Assembly: GCA_019314085.1 (NCBI GenBank)
Contig: JAFCZZ010000113.1
Location: 1-5,747, forward strand
DNA length: 5,747 nucleotides
DNA from: Deltaproteobacteria bacterium
Lineage (GTDB): Bacteria > Desulfobacterota > Syntrophia > Syntrophales > UBA2210
Reading direction: 5' to 3'
The notes under the pieces are model-generated. The model saw only the letters and a program-made list of their open reading frames with translations, made no database searches and was not told the origin of the DNA. A program made the position numbers and the translations under genes. Shown piece by piece: positions 1 to 5,736 of the stretch (its first letter is position 1; each line of letters begins with the position of its first letter).

Positions 1-51
1 TGATCGATATTCTCAGGTAATTGATCTCTCTGTTGTGCTTGTCTATCATAT

Positions 52-72
52 GCGATATCCTTAGCGATATCC
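52..72. repeat. Tandem direct repeat GCGATATCC with 12-bp period
   Basis: GCGATATCC occurs at 52-60 and again at 64-72, separated by TTA. Each copy contains the palindrome GATATC. The 12-bp spacing places the two copies on nearly the same face of the helix, as in direct-repeat operators, but no regulator gene is nearby and the closest start codon is about 320 bp away. A regulatory role is a guess. Confidence 0.4.
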
Positions 73-284
73 GTCTGCCGGGAAGGGAAGATCCCGTGCC
101 ATCCCTCCAACCTGCATGATCACCGAACGTGAAATGTGAAGGCCTTTTCTAACACAATCGAGTGTGCATAACAAGATATCTGCGCGCCTGTCTGGAGGTC
201 TTGCCGCGCGTCCCGATTGCGTTGTTCCCTCATCAACCTGTAGCGCCGATTTGAGGGGGACAGAGACAAAAACACCTTTCGCTG

Positions 285-339
285 TCTACCATATTTTTGT
301 ACGGCAGCGCGATTTCTTTTGATCCTGTTATATGGTAGA
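285..339. repeat. 10-bp perfect inverted repeat upstream of the transporter
   Basis: TCTACCATAT at 285-294 is the exact reverse complement of ATATGGTAGA at 330-339, with 35 bases between the arms. The right arm is followed by AGATTTTTG, a short T run. The structure lies about 50 bp before the transporter start, so it could be an operator dyad or a leader hairpin with attenuator-like properties. The long spacer makes a classic intrinsic terminator less likely. No function can be assigned from sequence alone. Confidence 0.45.
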
Positions 340-390
340 AGATTTTTGCGGATGCACTGTTCGGCCTGATGCACACTCAATGGTGGACGG

Positions 391-1299
391 ATGGTGCGGG
401 GGATATGGAATATAATGGTTCGAACAATAACGATACTGTCTATCGGTATAATCTCGATATCCTTTGCGGCCATATTCGTCAGGTTCTGCGACGATGTGCC
501 GGCGATTATGATAGCCACATGTCGGCTGGGTGTTGCGTCTCTTGTTCTGCTTGCGTTCTCCGGGATACGAGGGGTCTCCCTCAGGATACCCAGAAAAGAT
601 CTGTTCCTTTCGATTGCGGGGGGCGTGTTTCTGGGTCTGCATTTTATATTCTGGATAACGTCGCTGAAGTATACATCGGTTGCGAGCAGCGTGGTCCTTG
701 TCACCACCAATCCCATCTTTGTCGGCATCTTCTCCTATTTCCTTTTGAAAGAGAGGCAGCACGGAGAGATTATTGCCGGGACGATTCTGTGCCTCATCGG
801 CAGTGTCGTGATCGCGGCGGGAGACAGCGGGATTCATTCCCTGATCCTGCTTGATGAAAAGGCGCTGGTGGGTGATGTCCTTGCGCTCGTGGGGGCGGTG
901 ATGGCGAGCGCCTATCTGCTCACGGGGAGCAAGGTGAGGGAGCGTCTCGACATACTAACCTATATAACAATCGTTTATACGACGGGCGCCATTTTCCTGG
1001 TAGGGGCGTCTCTTCTCACGGGCACCCCTTTCACCGGGTACCGATCTTCTTCCTATATGTACATGGTTCTGCTGGCTGTCATACCGCAACTCGTGGGACA
1101 CACAGCCATCAACTGGGCGCTGAAACACCTGAGGGCCGGTATGATCGCGATATCAATCCTCGGAGAGGCGATCGGGGCTACGATCCTCGCCTATCTCTTC
1201 TTCACCGAGACGGTCAGTACCTTCCAGCTTGTCGGCATGGTACTCATCTTTACCGCCATCATCATAGCGTCGAGGAAGGGTAGAAAGACGCCGGGATGA
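391..1299 (+). CDS. EamA/DMT-family transporter, 10 TM
   Basis: Inner-membrane permease of the drug/metabolite transporter superfamily; members export or import amino acids, nucleosides or other small metabolites, and the substrate cannot be read from the sequence. The 302 residues are the usual family length and form about ten hydrophobic segments in two EamA repeats, roughly residues 10-140 and 155-295. Family-like landmarks are the FAAIFVRF segment in helix 1, the CRLGVASLVLLAF stretch in helix 2, SLKYTSVASSVVL at the end of repeat 1, and PQLVGHTAINWALKHL followed by LGEAIGATILAYLFFTE in repeat 2. The start is uncertain: ATG 391 has a weak GGTGGA just upstream, while ATG 415 (eight codons later) follows a GGGGGA and would still leave helix 1 whole. 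The stop overlaps another ATG, but the sequence after it is not an intact gene. The gene appears complete and monocistronic or co-transcribed with the remnant behind it. Confidence 0.88.
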   Translation: MVRGIWNIMVRTITILSIGIISISFAAIFVRFCDDVPAIMIATCRLGVASLVLLAFSGIRGVSLRIPRKDLFLSIAGGVFLGLHFIFWITSLKYTSVASSVVLVTTNPIFVGIFSYFLLKERQHGEIIAGTILCLIGSVVIAAGDSGIHSLILLDEKALVGDVLALVGAVMASAYLLTGSKVRERLDILTYITIVYTTGAIFLVGASLLTGTPFTGYRSSSYMYMVLLAVIPQLVGHTAINWALKHLRAGMIAISILGEAIGATILAYLFFTETVSTFQLVGMVLIFTAIIIASRKGRKTPG

Positions 1300-1373
1300 T
1301 GGGGATCTTCACCTTCCTGTCTTCCGCCATATGGTTTTTCAAGTCTCCCTCAAATAGTTCCTTTTCTTTCTGA

Positions 1374-1964
1374 CTGCCCCAGAATCACCTGCCAGATTAC
1401 ATCGCGAAGGTAAAGGACAAGGTGGTCGATCTGGGGTCCAGCTGTGAAGGCGCGGGAATCGGACTGGTGGTTCCCACCTACGTCACGATCGATTCCGTTG
1501 CCCAGATGAACGACGTCGCCGACAAATTCGATGGCAAGATCATCGGTAACGACCCCGGCGCGGGTCTTATGAGCAAGACCGAGAAGGTCATCAAGGATTA
1601 CGGGCTGACAAAGTTTGAGCTGATGGAGGGCAGCGGGGCAATCATGACCGCGGTCCTGAAGAACAAGATAAAGAAGAAGGAATGGGTCGTTGTGACCGGA
1701 TGGACCCCTCACTGGAAATTCGCCCGATGGGATCTGAAATATCTCAAGGAGCCCAAGGGAATTTACGGCGGGGCCGAAGAGATCAGGACCATCGTTCGCA
1801 AGGGCCTCGACAAGGATATGCCGGAGGTATACCGGTTCCTTGATGCGTTCCACTGGAATCTGGCGGAAATCGGCCAAGTGATGGGCTGGAACGCCGACCC
1901 CTATGAGTCAGCCAAGCGCTGGATCAAGGAAAACCCGGACCGTGTTAATGAGTGGCTGAAATAA
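1374..1964 (+). pseudogene. N-terminally truncated glycine betaine-type ABC substrate-binding protein
   Basis: This is the C-terminal portion of an OpuAC/ProX-like periplasmic binding protein for glycine betaine, choline or a related quaternary amine. Recognisable parts are LPQNHLPDY, then DKVVDLGSSCEGAGIGLVVP, the GWTPHW signature (tryptophans at 1701 and 1713, of the aromatic type used to bind the ammonium group), the LKYLKEPKGIYGGAEEI segment, and a typical C-terminus with FHWNLAEIG and a closing KENPDRVNEWLK. Family members are about 290-330 residues with a signal peptide; only about 196 remain, so the first lobe and export signal are gone. Reading back in frame, homology runs to codon 1374 and stops at TGA 1371-1373, exactly where a conserved Trp (TGG) would precede LP. 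Upstream codons do not resemble the family and only about 70 bp separate this point from the transporter. A GTG at 1422 could start a 180-residue product, but it begins mid-domain and lacks a good ribosome binding site. No permease or ATPase gene is present. Confidence 0.8.
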
Positions 1965-2004
1965 TACACACGTGAAAATTGTGTAAGGCGATACACGGAA
2001 AGTG

Positions 2005-2037
2005 ACGGCCGCCCCATGCAGGGCGGCCGTTATTTTC
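2005..2037 (+). terminator. Intrinsic terminator, shared by convergent units
   Basis: ACGGCCGCCC (2005-2014) and GGGCGGCCGT (2021-2030) form a perfect 10-bp GC-rich stem around a 6-base loop, followed by TATTTTC. The T tract favours plus-strand termination 40 bp after the binding-protein remnant. In the minus direction the stem is followed only by CACTTTCC, weaker but possibly adequate. In that direction it begins 10 bases after the TAA (2043-2041) that closes the candidate selenoprotein frame. Confidence 0.85.
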
Positions 2038-2040
2038 ATC

Positions 2041-2196
2041 TTATCCGTTTGTGTCGGATCTGTCGTCCGGGGTTTTTTTACCCGCCACCTGGCAGGACTG
2101 GTTCATTCACGTGGGGATTCCCATCTTCGGGAGGACGTAGGCCTGAAGGACAAGCCAGACGGCAACAATCCCCAACAGGATCAATATATCGTACAT
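2041..2196 (-). CDS. Candidate small membrane selenoprotein (UGA = Sec)
   Basis: ATG 2196-2194 opens a frame of 29 codons up to TGA 2109-2107, and the same frame continues 21 further codons to TAA 2043-2041. If TGA is read as selenocysteine the product has 51 residues. Residues 4-22 form one hydrophobic helix (ILILLGIVAVWLVLQAYVL), followed by PKMGIPT, then Sec30, MNQS and Cys35, giving a U-x4-C motif close to the membrane, then a polar tail rich in Lys and Asp. The ribosome binding site GAGAGG (2208-2203) sits six bases before the ATG. The gene starts 13 bp after the stop of the ferredoxin-like gene, so the two are probably co-transcribed and coupled. A SECIS-like hairpin follows the TGA at the right distance (separate entry). 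Conventional reading would give a 29-residue single-helix peptide ending at PT, which is the main alternative. I cannot name a family with certainty; a redox-active selenol/thiol role is inference. Confidence 0.62.
2081..2096 (-). promoter_or_regulatory. Candidate bacterial SECIS hairpin
   Basis: On the minus strand CCTGCC (2096-2091) pairs with GGCGGG (2086-2081) through six base pairs, one of them a U-G wobble, with the tetraloop AGGU (2090-2087). Exactly 16 bases lie between the TGA (2109-2107) and the loop. Bacterial SECIS elements, as established for E. coli fdhF (loop AGGUCU at nearly the same distance) and generalised for SelB binding, need a short apical loop with G among its first bases about 16-37 bases after UGA. 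The hairpin is inside the extended reading frame, as expected for bacteria. The stem is short, so chance cannot be excluded. Confidence 0.6.
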
Positions 2197-2202
2197 ACTA
2201 TA

Positions 2203-2208
2203 CCTCTC
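2203..2208 (-). promoter_or_regulatory. Ribosome binding site of the small membrane protein
   Basis: GAGAGG reads on the minus strand six bases ahead of ATG 2196-2194. It is the strongest Shine-Dalgarno match of the minus-strand unit and fixes the start of this very short gene, which otherwise would be easy to overlook. Confidence 0.7.
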
Positions 2209-2209
2209 A

Positions 2210-2967
2210 TCAACTTTTTTTCGAGGACAGGATCTCCCCCCGTGTACTGACAACGATTTCCTCCAGGGATATTCTCCTGCCCGCCGCTTCCATTCCCCTC
2301 TTTACTATCGAGGGAAGGCCGGAGCAGCAGGGAACCTCCATAACGACCGTGGTGACGCTCCTGATCCCCGCGGTTGTGAAGATGTCGGTAAACCTTCGAA
2401 TATAGTCCTGGACATCGTCGAACTTCGGGCATCCCATCAGGACGATCTTTCCCTTCAGTAGATCTTGGTGAAGGGTGGGAAGGGCGACCGCCGTGCAGTC
2501 CGCAATCACGAGCAGGTCGGCACCCTTGAGAAACGGAGCGGTTGCAGGTACCAGCCGTATCTGAATGGGCCAGTGAGTCAGGGTGGCTCTGCCGTTCTCT
2601 CCGATAGTATCTGTCCGGGGTGCCTCCCGGCTGGGCGCGAACGGCTCAAAGGCCTGAATCGTACTCGACGGGCATCCCCTGGGGAGTGAAGCCGCCATTT
2701 TCCCCCGGCCATCTTCCCTGCCGCTAAGATATTGATCCACTGCCTCTTTGTCAAATTCGTCCGCCTCCCGCTCGACTACCTTCAGTGCGCCGGTGGGGCA
2801 TTTCCCCACGCAGGCGCCGAGGCCGTCGCAGTAGCTGTCCGCAACGCAACGGCCCGGGCCTTTCCTTCGATGATCTGCAGGGCGCCCTCGGCGCACCCGG
2901 GTATACATTGCCCGCGCCCGTCACACAGATCTTCGTCAATCTCGATTATCTTTCGCACTGCCTTCAT
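2210..2967 (-). CDS. Ferredoxin-like Fe-S / cysteine-rich protein, frameshifted
   Basis: After frame repair this is a 250-residue cytoplasmic protein: a ferredoxin-type N-terminus (about 1-60), a linker, and a C-terminal domain with further conserved-looking cysteines (RGCPSS, IADCTAV, LMGCPKFDD, MEVPCCSG). It resembles a family of two-cluster ferredoxin-domain proteins of anaerobes; the partner and reaction are unknown to me. Start ATG 2967-2965 follows GGTGA; the first frame reads KIIEIDEDLCDGRGQC and GCAEGALQIIEGKARAVA, and the rest (DSYCDGLGACVGKCPTGA onward) lies in another frame. At the switch TTGCG is duplicated (plus coordinates 2840-2849); removing one copy joins the frames as ARAVADSYCDGLGAC with no residue missing. 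Cysteines are 15, 21, 25 and 45, 51, 55: both motifs lack the usual second Cys (Arg18, Leu48), so classical 2[4Fe-4S] ligation is incomplete. As printed, only a 61-residue product or an internal-start 232-residue product is possible. It may be a real mutation, a slippage site or an assembly error. The stop lies 13 bp before the small membrane gene. Confidence 0.8.
2840..2849 (-). repeat. 5-bp tandem duplication causing the frameshift
   Basis: On the plus strand CGCAA occurs twice in a row (TTGCGTTGCG on the coding strand). Deleting one unit restores a continuous, correctly spaced ferredoxin reading frame. This is the signature of replication slippage or a small duplication. Confidence 0.75.
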
Positions 2968-3051
2968 TGGGTCACCATCCCGAATTACTTACTGCCCTCG
3001 TGTCAGTTCTTCATCTTGGTGGAGGAGAATTGAGGATCTCTGTGGGCGAGC

Positions 3052-3080
3052 TTGACCTTCTTAGTTTGAGCGGTTATACT
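3052..3080 (+). promoter_or_regulatory. Sigma70-like promoter of the reductase
   Basis: TTGACC (3052-3057) and TATACT (3075-3080), each matching five of six consensus bases, are separated by exactly 17 bp. Initiation near 3087 would give a leader of about 30 bases carrying the ribosome binding site GGGGTGG (3101-3107). An overlapping weaker pair, TTGAGC (3066-3071) and TATTAT (3090-3095) with an 18-bp spacer, would start transcription inside that ribosome binding site and is less likely. I saw no equally good promoter facing the ferredoxin-like gene in the 149-bp divergent spacer. Confidence 0.65.
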
Positions 3081-3116
3081 CATATCACATATTATAAAAT
3101 GGGGTGGTTTTTATTT

Positions 3117-4817
3117 ATGGCACACCAAAAGAGAATCATCGTAGTCGGCGGTTCCGCCTCAGGTCCCAAGGCCGCCGCAAAGGCGCGTAGAATGGACTAT
3201 CATGCCGATATCGTTATCCTGCAGAAGGACGACGACCTGTCGATGGCCTCCTGCGGATATCCGTACTATGTCGGTGGCTATTTTGATGACCGCAATATGC
3301 TCCTGTGCACGCCGACAGGGGTGACACGGGACCCTCTCTTTTATCTCAACGCGAAGGGGATAGAGGCGAGGACGAACACCGAGGTGACGGCAATCGACAG
3401 GGAAAACAAGACTGTTTCCTGCACGAATCTGCTGACGGGGGAGACGGAGTCGCTTGCGTATGACAAGCTAATCATTGCCACGGGCTCCGTTCCCAGGATG
3501 CCCCCCGTTCCGGGGACCGACCTTGAGGGTGTGACCACGCTTCAGTCGATGAAGGATGCCGATTTTCTGCGCAGGGTGCGTGACGAAGGTAAGATCAAAA
3601 AGGCCGTTGTCATCGGGGGCGGACTGATAGGGATCGAGACCTGCGAGGCCCTTCAGCTGGCAGGAATCGATATTACGGTGGTTGAGCTGCTGCCCCAGCT
3701 TCTGACCTTCCTTGACTGGGAGCTCGCCAAGCTGGTCGAAAACCATGTAAAGAGCAAATCGGCGAATGTCATCACCGATAACGGTATCGTTGAGTTTCTG
3801 GGCAAGGACGGAAAACTGGCCGGCGTCAAGCTTCGCAACGGGGCCGAGCTGGCCTGTGATCTGGCCGTGGTCGCCATCGGCGTGATTCCCAATGTGCTTC
3901 TCGCGAAGGAGGCGGGGCTAAAGATAGGCGAAACGGGTGGTATCGATGTCGATGAATACATGCAGACCTCGGACAAGGATATCTACGCTGTGGGTGACTG
4001 TGTCGAGTCGTTCAACCGGTTAACAAAGAAAAAGGTCCTGGCTCCCTATGGGGACCTCGCTAATCTGCAGGGACGTGTCGCGGGTGAGAATGCGGCGGCG
4101 GGGAACAGCGTTGTTTTCCCGGGGACTATCCAAACGGGGATATGCAAGGTCTTTGATTTCACCGCGGGCTCCACCGGTCTCTCCGAGACAGTGGCTGAAA
4201 GGCTGGGCTACAAGGATATCATGACCGTACTCAACGCCAGCCCTGATAAGCCCGGGTTCATGGATGGGATGCTTCTGGTCACCAAGATGGTTGCCGACCG
4301 GAAGACAGGAAAGATCCTTGGGGCACAGTGCGTCGGTCCGGGAAATGTGAGCAAGCAGATCGCCCAGTGGGCAATAGCCATCCAGGGTGGCCTTTGCGTC
4401 GAGGACATCGTCAATGCCGACCTGCCCTACGCCCCTCCCTTTTCACTCGCGATCGATCACTTCATCGCGACGGCCCACATCATGCAGAACAAGATGAAGG
4501 GGAGAATGAAAGGGATATCGATAGTGGAGGTCAAAAAGAAGCTCGAAAATCATGAGGCCCCTTTTTTGCTGGATTTAAGGGGGCCGGATGAGTATGAAGA
4601 GATGCGCCTCGGCATCGGAGAGTCCATTATTCCTCTCGGCGCTTTGCGCAAGAGGCTAAACGAGCTGCCCGAGGACAAGAATCGGGAGATCATCTGCTTC
4701 TGCAAGATATCCCTCAGAGGGTATGAAGGGGCCATCGTTCTTGAGGCCAACGGCTGGAAGGATGTAAAGGTAATGGAGGGCGGCATCATGGCGTGGCCGT
4801 ACGCGCGTGATAAATAA
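3117..4817 (+). CDS. CoA-disulfide/persulfide reductase with C-terminal rhodanese domain
   Basis: FAD-dependent pyridine nucleotide-disulfide oxidoreductase of the CoA-disulfide reductase family fused to a rhodanese, the layout of NAD(P)H-dependent persulfide/polysulfide reductases such as Shewanella Npsr, which is of nearly the same length (here 566 residues). It probably reduces CoA disulfide, CoA persulfide or polysulfide with NAD(P)H in the cytoplasm. Visible parts: N-terminal FAD motif VVGGSASGPKAAAKARR (residues 9-25), single redox cysteine Cys46 in SMASCGYPYYVGG, NAD(P)-binding VVIGGGLIGIE (about 164-174), second FAD motif DIYAVGDC (288-295), dimerisation domain with DLPYAPPFS (about 425-435), then rhodanese from about 468 to 562 with DLRGPDEY and the six-residue active loop CKISLR starting at Cys529. 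I chose ATG 3117 because GGGGTGG (3101-3107) precedes it by nine bases. The frame is open upstream to 2967, but that part covers the promoter and has no family resemblance; ATG 3099 has no ribosome binding site. The preferred sulfur substrate is not readable from sequence. Confidence 0.93.
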   Translation: MAHQKRIIVVGGSASGPKAAAKARRMDYHADIVILQKDDDLSMASCGYPYYVGGYFDDRNMLLCTPTGVTRDPLFYLNAKGIEARTNTEVTAIDRENKTVSCTNLLTGETESLAYDKLIIATGSVPRMPPVPGTDLEGVTTLQSMKDADFLRRVRDEGKIKKAVVIGGGLIGIETCEALQLAGIDITVVELLPQLLTFLDWELAKLVENHVKSKSANVITDNGIVEFLGKDGKLAGVKLRNGAELACDLAVVAIGVIPNVLLAKEAGLKIGETGGIDVDEYMQTSDKDIYAVGDCVESFNRLTKKKVLAPYGDLANLQGRVAGENAAAGNSVVFPGTIQTGICKVFDFTAGSTGLSETVAERLGYKDIMTVLNASPDKPGFMDGMLLVTKMVADRKTGKILGAQCVGPGNVSKQIAQWAIAIQGGLCVEDIVNADLPYAPPFSLAIDHFIATAHIMQNKMKGRMKGISIVEVKKKLENHEAPFLLDLRGPDEYEEMRLGIGESIIPLGALRKRLNELPEDKNREIICFCKISLRGYEGAIVLEANGWKDVKVMEGGIMAWPYARDK

Positions 4818-4862
4818 AAACGATCCGGCGGTTCAGCCGGTTGACAGCGAAAGATGTAAAAG

Positions 4863-5678
4863 ATGAGATATCGGGAGAGAAACCTTCTCTGTTTTCTGTG
4901 CGTTCTTGTTTTGATTGTGTCGTGCAGCACGGTCCCCATAACGGGCCGGACTCAGTTCATCCTTGTCCCGCCATCAAGCATGCTATCCATGAGCCTTCAG
5001 CAGTATGATGACTTTTTGAAGTCTCACAAGGTCAGCGCAGATAAGGCCTCGACGGCTATGGTCAAGAGGGCGGGGAGCCGTATCCAGAAGGCCGTGGAAC
5101 GGTATTTTATCGAGCATGGAATGCGCGGTGAACTGGAGAACTATGACTGGGAGTTCAATCTCATAGAAAGCAAGGAGGTAAATGCCTGGTGCATGCCCGG
5201 CGGAAAGGTGGCCGTTTATACGGGAATCCTTCCGGTCACGAAGGATGAGAACGGCCTTGCCGTCGTCATGGGGCACGAGATAGCCCATGCCGTTGCCGGT
5301 CACGGCGGGGAACGGATGAGCCACCTCCTCGCGGTGCAGATGGGCGGTCTGGCCCTGGCCGTGGCGATGGCCGAGAGACCCGAATCCTCCCGGAACCTGT
5401 GGTTCACCGCCTTCGGTCTGGGGGCCCAGGTGGGATTCATTCTCCCCTACAGTCGCATTCAGGAGTATGAGGCAGACCGCCTGGGACTCATCTTCATGGC
5501 CATGGCCGGGTACGAACCCCGTCACGCCGTGACGCTGTGGGAACACATGGCGGCGCAAAAGGATGAGAAAAAGGCACCGCCGGTCTTCCTAAGCACACAC
5601 CCGACCGATGCGGCACGTATCAAGTCCATCAAGAACGCCCTCCCGGAGGCGATGCGGTACTACCGGAAGCCGTCGTAG
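4863..5678 (+). CDS. M48-family zinc metalloprotease lipoprotein
   Basis: Predicted periplasm-facing lipoprotein protease of the Oma1/Ste24-like M48 family, similar in size and layout to LoiP/YcaL (about 250 residues) and without the TPR extension of BepA. Such enzymes degrade misfolded envelope proteins. A signal segment (LLCFLCVLVLIVSC) ends in a lipobox with Cys21; the following Ser does not give the inner-membrane Asp signal, so outer-membrane anchoring is likely in a Gram-negative host. NAWCMPGGKVAVYTGIL (about 108-124) is the conserved pre-catalytic strand, HEIAH (138-142) is the zinc site with Glu139 as catalytic base, and EYEADRLG supplies the third ligand Glu201 with Asp205. A hydrophobic stretch lies between them, and LSTHPTDAARI is the usual C-terminal motif. 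The gene appears intact at 271 residues. It begins 45 bp after the reductase on the same strand with only a weak ribosome binding site, so it is probably co-transcribed; a functional link is not evident. Confidence 0.92.
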   Translation: MRYRERNLLCFLCVLVLIVSCSTVPITGRTQFILVPPSSMLSMSLQQYDDFLKSHKVSADKASTAMVKRAGSRIQKAVERYFIEHGMRGELENYDWEFNLIESKEVNAWCMPGGKVAVYTGILPVTKDENGLAVVMGHEIAHAVAGHGGERMSHLLAVQMGGLALAVAMAERPESSRNLWFTAFGLGAQVGFILPYSRIQEYEADRLGLIFMAMAGYEPRHAVTLWEHMAAQKDEKKAPPVFLSTHPTDAARIKSIKNALPEAMRYYRKPS

Positions 5679-5679
5679 A

Positions 5680-5736
5680 AAAAACCGTAAGCGGATAAGG
5701 GGATTCTCCAAATCCTGCCTGCCGCTTCGGTCTTTT
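5680..5736 (+). terminator. Intrinsic terminator after the protease gene
   Basis: ACCG-T-AAGCGG (5684-5694) pairs with CCGCTTCGGT (5722-5731) with one bulged T, preceded by an A run and followed by CTTTT (5732-5736). The long loop contains a nested hairpin GGATT/AATCC (5701-5705 and 5711-5715). The A-run/T-run flanks could add pairs. It begins just after the stop codon at 5676-5678, as expected for the end of the reductase-protease unit. Confidence 0.7.

Larger units (their letters stand above)
1..390. other. Gene-free left flank with short repeats
   Basis: I find no convincing gene here. Plus frame 3 reads five codons and then TAA at 18-20, which could be the tail of a gene lying outside the window, but five codons prove nothing. 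On the minus strand one frame stays open from about position 120 off the left edge, with AT-rich codon use unlike the neighbouring genes and no clear start, so I do not call it. The longer minus-strand open frames reaching into this stretch are antisense to the transporter gene. The two structures worth noting are a 9-bp direct repeat (52-72) and a 10-bp inverted repeat (285-339), both listed separately. Confidence 0.6.

Noticed and set aside
120..837. Long minus-strand open frames (202 and 169 codons)
   Set aside because: Mostly antisense to the transporter, with low-complexity charged translations and no recognisable domain.
1371..1373. TGA before LPQNH in the binding-protein remnant as another Sec codon
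   Set aside because: The family has Trp here, upstream codons show no family homology, and no suitable hairpin stands out. A truncation is simpler.
2073..2079. Run of seven A (coding strand) in the tail of the small Sec gene as a programmed frameshift site
   Set aside because: No downstream structure or alternative frame product supports it; the zero frame ends sensibly just before the terminator.
2002..2432. Plus-strand open frames across the terminator and small gene, plus another minus-strand frame there
   Set aside because: The plus frames begin in the terminator stem and run antisense to the ferredoxin-like and small membrane genes; translations show no domain or membrane pattern.
2967..3116. 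N-terminal extension of the reductase frame by 50 codons
   Set aside because: The extra residues do not resemble the family, cover the promoter at 3052-3080, and overlap the start codon of the divergent ferredoxin-like gene. ATG 3117 has a proper ribosome binding site.
4825..4840. Hairpin CCGGC/GCCGG between the reductase and protease genes as a terminator
   Set aside because: The stem is only five pairs and has no T tract; read-through into the protease gene is expected.
4983..5558. 191-residue minus-strand open frame
   Set aside because: It is antisense to the protease gene, which has a complete signal peptide, HEIAH and EYEAD motifs in the plus frame.
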